Positions 56,055 to 64,000 of a stretch of DNA of 64,000 nucleotides are shown piece by piece. The notes under the pieces were generated by a model. That model had not been told where the DNA came from. It was given only the letters and a program-made list of their open reading frames with translations, and ran no database searches. The stretch is taken from NCBI RefSeq assembly GCF_014197035.1, contig NZ_JACIEU010000002.1, positions 1 to 64,000 on the forward strand, in the 5' to 3' direction. This DNA is from Sphingobium scionense (GTDB lineage: Bacteria > Pseudomonadota > Alphaproteobacteria > Sphingomonadales > Sphingomonadaceae). Within the stretch, counting starts at the first letter, position 1, and each line of letters starts with the position of its first letter. A program made the position numbers and the translations under genes.

Positions 56055-58145
56055 ATGACCCATGGCTTGCGGACAGGGCGCCGCTTTCCCGTTGATCCGC
56101 GCGCCGCAGGGCTGTGTCTCTTGCCCCTGGCGCTTTGCACCGCCGGCACTGCGTTCGCGCAGGCGGCTCAGCCTGCGCCTAATCCCGCCGTCGCCGATCC
56201 TGCCAGCCCGCCGGTCGATCCGTCCGCATCGCTCGATGCCATGACCGACATCGGCATCGACTGGCCCGACATGGGCCAGCCCGACACGGTCGCCCCGCTG
56301 CCGGAGGATCCGGTTGCAGTCAGCGAACCCGACACGCCTGACCAGCCAGCGCAGCAGGCCGCCGACGCCGCCACCGATACAGGTCCAGCCGAAGAAGTCG
56401 TCACCTTCACCGACGCCGGGGAGGAGCGCAAATATGGCGTCACCCTGCGCGGCATCGACAATATCGGCGACAATCAGATCGCGAGCCGCTTCGACAGCCT
56501 GTCGGTGCTGCACCAGTCGGAGGGGAAGGCGGCCAACCTCGCCCAGATCAATCGCCGCGTGAAGGAAGACAGTGATCTGCTCGACCGGCTGCTGCGCGCC
56601 GACGGCTATTATGCCGCGCGGGTGCGCGGCAGCGTCGCGCCGCCGCCCGCCGGCAGCGACAAGCTGTCCGTCATCTTCGATGTCACGCCGGGCACCCTCT
56701 ATGTCCTCGACACGGTGGAGATTTCCGGTCTTGCCGAAACCGGCCCGCGGGAGGAGCCGCTGCGCGGCGCCTTCACGATGAAGTCGGGCGATCCGATCAA
56801 TGCCGACCGCATCCTTGCGGGCCAGACCGCACTGGCGACGGCGCTGGGCGAAAATGGCTATCCCTTCGCCAGGGTGGACGAACCCGAAGTGCGGATCGAC
56901 CATGAGGCGCGCAATGGCGATCTCGACATCATCGTCACCCCCGGCGGTTATCGCAGCTTCGGCCAGATATTGCTCGACAATGACGATGTGTTCAGCGCCC
57001 GCCATCTCCAGCGCATGGCCCGGTTCGAACCCGGCGAAGCCTACCGCGCGACCGACGTGGAGGATCTGCGCCGCGCCATCGTCACCACCGGCCTCGTCTC
57101 GTCCGTCACCCTGACGCCAAAGGATGCGGGCGATGGCGAGCATGTCGACCTGGATGTCGATCTGCGCCCGGCACCGATGCGCACCATCGCGGGCGAACTG
57201 GGCTATGGCACGGGCGAAGGCTATCGCGCGGAAATCAGCTGGCAGCATCGCAATCTCTTCCCGCCCGAAGGGTCGCTCACCCTGCGCGGCGTGCTCGGCA
57301 CCCAGGAACAGACGGCGCAGGCGACCTATCGCCGCAACAATTTCCGCGAGCGCGACCATGTGCTGACCGGCCTCGTCTCCTACAGCAATATCCGGCGCGA
57401 CGCCTATGATGCGCGCACCATCACCTTTGCAGGCGGTCTCGAACGCCAGACCAACATCCTGTTCCAGAAGCACTGGGTCTGGCGCGTCGGCGCCGAACTG
57501 ATCGCATCGGATGAAGCGGACGCTTTCAGCAATGGCGATCGCCGTACCTTCTTCATCGGCGCGGTGCCGCTCAGCCTCACCTATGATGGCAGCGACGACC
57601 TGCTCAACCCCAGCAAGGGCTTTCGTCTCGGCGGGCGCGTCAGCCCCGAACTCTCCTTCCAGGGCTCGACCTTCGGCTATGCCAAGGCGCAGGTCGACGC
57701 CAGCGCCTATCAGCCGATGGGTGATCGCGTGGTGCTGGCCGGGCGTACCCGGCTTGGCACCATCCTCGGCTCCACGGTCGATCGCATCGCGCCCTCGCGG
57801 CGCTTCTATGCCGGCGGCGGCGCGTCGGTGCGCGGCTATGGCTATCAGGCGATCGGCCCGCGCTACGGCCCGGATGATGATCCGGTCGGCGGCAAGAGCC
57901 TGATCGAATTTTCGGCCGAGGCGCGCATCCGCTTCGGCAATTTCGGCGTCGTGCCCTTCCTCGACGCGGGCAATATCTCGACCACTTTCCTGCCGCGCTT
58001 CCGCGACCTGCGCGTCGGCACCGGGCTTGGCGTGCGCTATTATAGCAGCTTCGGCCCGATCCGCGTCGATGTAGGCACGCCGATCAATCCGCAGTCGGGC
58101 GATGCAAAGGTCGCCGTCTATGTCTCGCTGGGGCAGGCCTTCTGA
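56055..58145 (+). CDS. tamA: Translocation and assembly module TamA (Omp85 family)
   Basis: A 696-residue outer membrane Omp85 protein. A signal peptide ends near AFAQ (residue 36). An acidic, Pro-rich spacer about 90 residues long, typical of sphingomonad TamA, precedes three POTRA domains (about 130-330) and the 16-strand barrel with RFYAGGGASVRGYGYQAIGP (the conserved barrel loop motif) and the terminal strand ending in phenylalanine. With TamB it inserts autotransporters and other outer membrane proteins and moves lipids. tamB starts at the last base of its TGA (TGATG), so they are one operon. Confidence 0.93.
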   Translation: MTHGLRTGRRFPVDPRAAGLCLLPLALCTAGTAFAQAAQPAPNPAVADPASPPVDPSASLDAMTDIGIDWPDMGQPDTVAPLPEDPVAVSEPDTPDQPAQQAADAATDTGPAEEVVTFTDAGEERKYGVTLRGIDNIGDNQIASRFDSLSVLHQSEGKAANLAQINRRVKEDSDLLDRLLRADGYYAARVRGSVAPPPAGSDKLSVIFDVTPGTLYVLDTVEISGLAETGPREEPLRGAFTMKSGDPINADRILAGQTALATALGENGYPFARVDEPEVRIDHEARNGDLDIIVTPGGYRSFGQILLDNDDVFSARHLQRMARFEPGEAYRATDVEDLRRAIVTTGLVSSVTLTPKDAGDGEHVDLDVDLRPAPMRTIAGELGYGTGEGYRAEISWQHRNLFPPEGSLTLRGVLGTQEQTAQATYRRNNFRERDHVLTGLVSYSNIRRDAYDARTITFAGGLERQTNILFQKHWVWRVGAELIASDEADAFSNGDRRTFFIGAVPLSLTYDGSDDLLNPSKGFRLGGRVSPELSFQGSTFGYAKAQVDASAYQPMGDRVVLAGRTRLGTILGSTVDRIAPSRRFYAGGGASVRGYGYQAIGPRYGPDDDPVGGKSLIEFSAEARIRFGNFGVVPFLDAGNISTTFLPRFRDLRVGTGLGVRYYSSFGPIRVDVGTPINPQSGDAKVAVYVSLGQAF

Positions 58146-61100
58146 TGGCAACGCCGCCGCCCGATAGCCAGCCGCCCGTGCCGCCGCCTCCGCCCACACC
58201 GCGTCGCCGCGCCTGGGACGGGCGCTGGCAGCGCTGGGTGGCGGGCGCGCTGGCGCTCGCGCTGCTGGTGGTGGTGGCGACGCTGGCCTGGCTCGACAGC
58301 GCCCCCGGCCATCGCTTCCTCGTCTCGCGCATCGCCGCCGTCAGCCCGCCTTCGGGCCTGCGCATCCATGTCGACCGGATCGAGGGCAGCATCTATCGCA
58401 AGGCGATCCTGCGCGGCCTCGTCCTGTCCGATCCCAAGGGCCGATTCTTCGCCGCGCCGCGCGTCGAGCTGGACTGGTGGCCCTTCGCCTGGCTCTCCAA
58501 GCGCCTCGACATCGACCGGCTGGTGATCCCGCAGGCGACCCTGCACAAGCTGCCCAAGCTCAATCCCAGCGAGCGGCAGGGGCCGATCCTGCCGGGCTTC
58601 GACATCCGCCTGATGCAATTTTCCGTCGACAGACTCACCGTCGCGCCCGCCGTCACCGGCAAGGTCGAACTGGCGACGCTGTCGGGCGATGCGGACATTC
58701 GCGGCGGCCGCGCGATCATCGATCTGTCGGCCCGCGTGATCGGGGCGGAGGATGCCCTCAACCTCACGCTCGACAGCCGGCCCGACGATGACCGGTTCAA
58801 CCTGGCGGTCACCGTCAATGCGCCCAGGGGCGGCGTGCTGGCGGCGATGGCCGGCCTCAATCAGGACGGCAATCTGCGCATCAGTGGCAAGGGGCGCTGG
58901 ACCAAATGGGATGGCCGCCTGGCCGCCACCCTGGCCGGCAACCCTGTCGCCGACCTGAAGCTCGGCGCGCGCAGCGGCGCCTACACCATCCAGGGCACCA
59001 TCGAGGGCAGCGCCATTCCGGGCAAGGGTCTGCTGCCGCGGCTCGCTTCGCCGCGCCTGACCATCGGCGCGCAGGGCACGCTCGCCGACCGGGTGGTCGA
59101 TGGCAGGCTCACGCTGCGCTCGGCCGCGATCGACATGGTCGCCGATGGCGCGATCGACCTGCGCAACAACGCCTTCGACAATCTGCGCGTCGACATGAAC
59201 CTTGCCCGGCCCGAAGCGCTGCTCAAGGATATGCGCGGCCGCGACGTGGTGGCCAAGGTCCGGCTCGACGGTCCGTTCGCCGGCTTCGGCTATGAATATC
59301 TGCTCACCGCGCGCCAGCTCGCCTTCGGCAAGACCCAGATCAACGATGTCCGTATCGACGGCAAGGGCCGCCAGGCGAAAAGCGGGCCGGTGCTGCTGCC
59401 GGTCCGGCTGCGCGCCCGCAGTCTCGACGGGCAGGGCGATCTGGTCGCCGGCATCGTCCGCAATTTCGCGCTCGACGGCGTGTTGCAGCTCAAGGGGCAG
59501 CAGATCGTCAGCAACCCCATGCCCTTCCGGTCGGACCGCCTGAACGGCAAGCTGCTGGTCATGGCCGACCTCAAGAGCGGCCGCTATGATGTCGGCATCG
59601 ACGGCCGGATCAGCGGCCTCTTCATTCGCGGCCTCGGCATCGTCGATCTGGAGTCGAAACTGCGCGCGGCGCCCGGCGCCAATGGCGCATTCGGCCTGTC
59701 GGGCAATGCGGTGGCGAAAGTCCGCCGGCTCGACAATGCCTTCCTCAAGGGGCTGGGCGGCGGCCTGCCCACGGTCCACAGCGCGCTGGCGCTGTTGCCG
59801 GGGGGCGAGATCGGCTTCTCCGCCATGAAGCTCGACGCGCCGCTCATCAGCCTCAATGCCAAGGGTGTGCGCCACCGCGACGGCACCGTCCATCTCGAAG
59901 GCAATGGCAGCCACAAGCAATATGGCCCGGTCAATGTCGTGCTCGATGGCAAGATCGACCGGCCGATCGTCCATGTCCAGCTCGCGCGGCCGATGGATGC
60001 GCTCGGCCTGCGCGACGTGCGCGGCGAATTTCTGCCCGGCGCCGACGGCAATTACAGCTTCACCGCCAATGGCGGATCGACGCTCGGCCCGTTCACCGGG
60101 GAAGGCAGCATATTGCTGCCGCCCGGCGGCCAGGCGGTGGTCCGCGTCGCGCGCATCGCCGTCTCGGGCGTCACCGCCAGCGGCGACATCCGCCCTGTCA
60201 CGGGCGGCCTCGACGGCCAGTTGCTCGTCGCCGGCCCGGTCAGCGGCACGATCGGCTTCCAGCCGGTCGGCAACATCCAGCAGTTGAAGCTCGATCTCGA
60301 CGCCAATGATGCCAGCTTCGACGGCCCTTCGACCATCGCCGTGCGGCGCGGCTCGCTCGACGCCACCATCCTGCTCGATCCCGACGGCACCTCGATCAAC
60401 GCCACGGCCCAGGCACGCGGCCTGCGCGTCGGCGGCATGTTGCTCGGCCGGCTCGACGCCACCGCCGCGCTGGTCGACGGACGCGGCAAGGTCTCGGGCA
60501 ATCTCTCGGGCCAGCGCGGCCGCCTGTTCGACCTCAAGGGCGAGGCCCAGGTCGATCTCGACCGCGTCCGCCTGTCGGCTAGCGGCACGATCGACAAGCG
60601 GCCGATCCGCCTGACCCGCGCGGCGCTCTTCACCCGTGCGGAGGATGGCTGGCGCCTGTCGCCCGCGACCATCAGCTATGCTGGCGGCACGCTGCAACTG
60701 GCGGGCGAACTGGGCGGCGAAACCACCCGGATCGAGGCGCGCGCGCAGAAGATGCCGCTCGCCCTGCTCGACATCGCCTATGACAATCTGGGGCTGGGCG
60801 GCATGGCCACCGGCACCTTGAGCTACAGCCGCCCGCGTGGCGGCCTGCCGACCGGCAAGGCGGAACTGCGCATCCGTGGCCTGTCGCGCTCGGGCCTGTC
60901 CCTCAGTTCCCGCCCGGTCGATGTCGGCGTCAACGCCGTGCTGAGCCTTGACCGGCTCGCCACCCGCATGGTCTTCGTCGCCGATGGCCAGACCATCGGC
61001 CGCGGCCAGGCGCTGCTCACCCCGCTCATCTCGACCGGCAGCCTGGTCGAACGGCTCAACGGTGCGCCGCTGATCGCGCAGCTCCGTTTCAACGGCACCG

Positions 61101-62347
61101 CCGACACGCTCTGGCGCCTCACCGGCGTGGAGATTGTCGACATTGCCGGCCCGGTCAGCGTCACCGCCGACGCGCATGGCACGCTTGCCGATCCGGTCAT
61201 CACCGGCTCGCTCGCGACCGACAATGCCGCGCTCAACAGCCCGGTCACCGGCATGCGCCTGCGCAACGTCAAGGCGCGCGCCCGTTTCGCCGGGGCGCAA
61301 CTGGTCTTCTCCAGCTTCACCGCCAATGCCCAGAATGGCGGCAGCGTGACCGGCACCGGCAATTTCACCTTCAACGGCATTGGCGGCGTGGGCATGGACC
61401 TCGCCTTCCAGGCGGACAACGCCGCGCTGCTGGAACGCGACGATATCGCCGCCACCGTCACCGGCCCGCTCACCATCCGTTCCGACGGCAAGGGCGGGGA
61501 GATTGGCGGCGACGTCACCCTCAACAAGAGCCGCTTCACCATGGGCCGCGCCGCCGCTGTCGCCCAGATACCCGAACTCAAGGTGGTCGAGATCAATCGG
61601 CGCGGCGAGGAGATCGAGCGGCCGCGCACGACCGTCCCCTGGACCATGGCGGTCAAGGCACGGGCGCGCAATCGCCTGACCGTGACCGGCCTTGGCCTCG
61701 ACAGCGAATGGCGCGCCGATCTCAATATCGGCGGCACCGTCACCAATCCGGCGATCGCCGGCCGGGCTGAACTGGTGCGCGGCAATTATGAATTTGCCGG
61801 CCGCCGCTTCGAACTGCGCGAAGGGCGCATCCAGTTCGACGGCAAGACCCCGGTCAACCCGACGCTCGACATCGATGCGGAGGCGGACGTCAGCGACCTC
61901 ACCGCCACCATCCATGTCGGCGGCACCGGCCTCAAGCCCGACATCAGCTTCAACTCCGTGCCCTCGCTGCCGCAGGACGAACTGCTCTCGCGCATCCTGT
62001 TCGGCACCTCGATCACCAACCTGTCCGCGCCCGAAGCGCTCCAGCTCGCCTCGGCGGTCGGCTCGCTCCAGGGCGAGGGCGGGCTTGATCCGATCAATGC
62101 GGTGCGCAAGGCGGCCGGGCTTGACCGGCTGCGCATCATCGCGGCCGATCCGACCCAGGGGCAGGGCACCTCGCTTGCCGCCGGCAAATATCTGACCCGC
62201 AAGACCTATGTCGAACTGATCAGCGACGGGCAGGGCTACAGCGCCACCCGGATGGAATATCAGGTGACACGCTGGCTGTCCCTGCTAGGCGCCATTTCCA
62301 CCCTCGGTCGCCAGAGCGCCAACCTGCGTATTTCCAAGGATTATTGA
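58145..62347 (+). CDS. tamB: Translocation and assembly module TamB
   Basis: A 1400-residue inner membrane-anchored protein spanning the periplasm. One helix (about 28-52, [17 protein letters not shown]) is followed by a long chain of amphipathic beta-taco repeats and the C-terminal DUF490 domain (about 1040-1400), ending RISKDY. It interacts with TamA and, as an AsmA-like protein, is thought to carry phospholipids between membranes. It begins in the TamA stop. The Gly/Asp/Leu-rich repeat text is responsible for many long false frames on the other strand. sdaA begins one base after its stop. Confidence 0.95.
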   Translation: MATPPPDSQPPVPPPPPTPRRRAWDGRWQRWVAGALALALLVVVATLAWLDSAPGHRFLVSRIAAVSPPSGLRIHVDRIEGSIYRKAILRGLVLSDPKGRFFAAPRVELDWWPFAWLSKRLDIDRLVIPQATLHKLPKLNPSERQGPILPGFDIRLMQFSVDRLTVAPAVTGKVELATLSGDADIRGGRAIIDLSARVIGAEDALNLTLDSRPDDDRFNLAVTVNAPRGGVLAAMAGLNQDGNLRISGKGRWTKWDGRLAATLAGNPVADLKLGARSGAYTIQGTIEGSAIPGKGLLPRLASPRLTIGAQGTLADRVVDGRLTLRSAAIDMVADGAIDLRNNAFDNLRVDMNLARPEALLKDMRGRDVVAKVRLDGPFAGFGYEYLLTARQLAFGKTQINDVRIDGKGRQAKSGPVLLPVRLRARSLDGQGDLVAGIVRNFALDGVLQLKGQQIVSNPMPFRSDRLNGKLLVMADLKSGRYDVGIDGRISGLFIRGLGIVDLESKLRAAPGANGAFGLSGNAVAKVRRLDNAFLKGLGGGLPTVHSALALLPGGEIGFSAMKLDAPLISLNAKGVRHRDGTVHLEGNGSHKQYGPVNVVLDGKIDRPIVHVQLARPMDALGLRDVRGEFLPGADGNYSFTANGGSTLGPFTGEGSILLPPGGQAVVRVARIAVSGVTASGDIRPVTGGLDGQLLVAGPVSGTIGFQPVGNIQQLKLDLDANDASFDGPSTIAVRRGSLDATILLDPDGTSINATAQARGLRVGGMLLGRLDATAALVDGRGKVSGNLSGQRGRLFDLKGEAQVDLDRVRLSASGTIDKRPIRLTRAALFTRAEDGWRLSPATISYAGGTLQLAGELGGETTRIEARAQKMPLALLDIAYDNLGLGGMATGTLSYSRPRGGLPTGKAELRIRGLSRSGLSLSSRPVDVGVNAVLSLDRLATRMVFVADGQTIGRGQALLTPLISTGSLVERLNGAPLIAQLRFNGTADTLWRLTGVEIVDIAGPVSVTADAHGTLADPVITGSLATDNAALNSPVTGMRLRNVKARARFAGAQLVFSSFTANAQNGGSVTGTGNFTFNGIGGVGMDLAFQADNAALLERDDIAATVTGPLTIRSDGKGGEIGGDVTLNKSRFTMGRAAAVAQIPELKVVEINRRGEEIERPRTTVPWTMAVKARARNRLTVTGLGLDSEWRADLNIGGTVTNPAIAGRAELVRGNYEFAGRRFELREGRIQFDGKTPVNPTLDIDAEADVSDLTATIHVGGTGLKPDISFNSVPSLPQDELLSRILFGTSITNLSAPEALQLASAVGSLQGEGGLDPINAVRKAAGLDRLRIIAADPTQGQGTSLAAGKYLTRKTYVELISDGQGYSATRMEYQVTRWLSLLGAISTLGRQSANLRISKDY

Positions 62348-62348
62348 C

Positions 62349-63743
<1,395 letters not shown>

Positions 63744-63805
63744 AGGAAGGCTCTCTCATTTCGTCGCTCCCTGCCCACGGGAACGCGCCGAACCGAGCTG
63801 CTTTC

Positions 63806-63821
63806 GTGGCATTAATGCCAC
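63806..63821. promoter_or_regulatory. Perfect 16-bp palindrome upstream of the last gene
   Basis: GTGGCATTAATGCCAC is a perfect palindrome without spacer, about 100 bases before the partial gene at the window edge. It has the form of a dimer-binding operator. No regulator with a known match is identified. Confidence 0.45.
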
Positions 63822-63920
63822 ATAATCAGTTGTTTATCTGAGGTTCATGAAACCAATATGGCTGCTCCGGCTTGAGCGTCTCACCCCCAAGGGGAAGAGA
63901 AAGACAACGGAGTGATGTTT

Positions 63921-64000
63921 ATGCGTAAGTTGATGGTCGCCACTTTGCTGGCCGGTGGTGCAGTCGCCGCGCCGGCGCTCGCACAGGATGCCACCCCGAC
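63921..64000 (+). CDS. Exported protein, partial (signal peptide only), cut by the window edge
   Basis: The first 26 codons of a gene that runs out of the window: MRKLMVATLLAGGAVAAPALA is a clear Sec signal peptide with cleavage before QDATPT. GGAG lies 8 bases before ATG 63921; an ATG at 63915 is in frame. Signal peptides of this wording often precede sphingomonad outer membrane beta-barrel proteins, but the mature part is not visible, so the identity is open. A perfect 16-bp palindrome lies 100 bases upstream. Confidence 0.7.
   Translation, partial: MRKLMVATLLAGGAVAAPALAQDATP

Noticed and set aside
58118..61915. 1265-codon minus-strand frame opposite tamB
   Set aside because: Mirror of tamB codon bias; no signal, motif or ribosome site.

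Overview
The window is about 64 kb of high-GC chromosomal DNA from an alphaproteobacterium, almost certainly a sphingomonad (Sphingobium/Sphingomonas type). The evidence is gene content: two large TonB-dependent receptors, a TrcR/DUF1013 regulator, DUF1192, DUF1465, DUF465 and DUF5818 proteins, a long-form AcnB together with AcnA, type-2 ArgC, a VPAP-type PEP-CTERM protein and a GGAAC-N16-CGTT (EcfG) promoter. Intergenic palindromes of the kind common in sphingomonads support this. I see no rRNA, tRNA, CRISPR array, prophage, integrase or plasmid function. It reads as ordinary core chromosome, densely packed, with one small non-autonomous mobile element.

Layout. 0.4-6.8 kb: rlmJ, acnB and a TonB receptor behind a Fur-like palindrome. 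6.8-13 kb: a CAP-domain secreted protein, a Tat-exported Ppx/GppA-fold protein, an SH3 protein, a 2-hydroxyacid dehydrogenase, an EcfG-driven DUF1328/DUF5818 pair and a DUF885 peptidase. 13-17.7 kb: acnA, a CBU_0592-type membrane protein coupled to a cyclase-family hydrolase, and a BI-1 protein. 17.8-23.5 kb, all on the minus strand: GST, an S9 peptidase, two unknown exported proteins and a lipase-like hydrolase. 23.5-24.1 kb: a mosaic of palindromic repeats. 24.1-30.8 kb: clpA, DUF1192, a quinone oxidoreductase, an LpxH-like phosphatase plus GT4 glycosyltransferase pair, and trcR. 30.8-38.2 kb: fadD behind a LiuR-like operator, msrA, a lipoprotein, a Sua5-type synthase, a DUF815 ATPase, a sugar dehydrogenase, small proteins and a 153-bp MITE-like element.

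38.2-44.6 kb: the overlapping marR-nlpC/P60-argC unit, an M17 aminopeptidase, a small protein plus lipoprotein pair, and rimO. 44.6-52.4 kb: a second TonB receptor whose Shine-Dalgarno lies in a hairpin, then serS-surE-nlpD-K+ channel, and a host-attachment-type protein. 52.4-56 kb: the PEP-CTERM protein, a dksA-like gene, a PilZ protein, two divergent DUF465 proteins and DUF1465. 56-64 kb: tamA-tamB-sdaA as a tightly coupled unit, and the start of an exported protein cut by the window edge.

Themes are envelope biogenesis (TamAB, NlpD, NlpC/P60, TonB receptors), central carbon metabolism (both aconitases, serine dehydratase, acyl-CoA ligase) and stress or protein quality control (ClpA, MsrA, DksA, the EcfG unit). 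No single novel defence or biosynthetic system is evident. The least explained items are the MITE that supplies a stop codon, the RBS hairpin before the second TonB receptor, the Tat-exported ASKHA-fold protein, and several exported proteins of unknown function.
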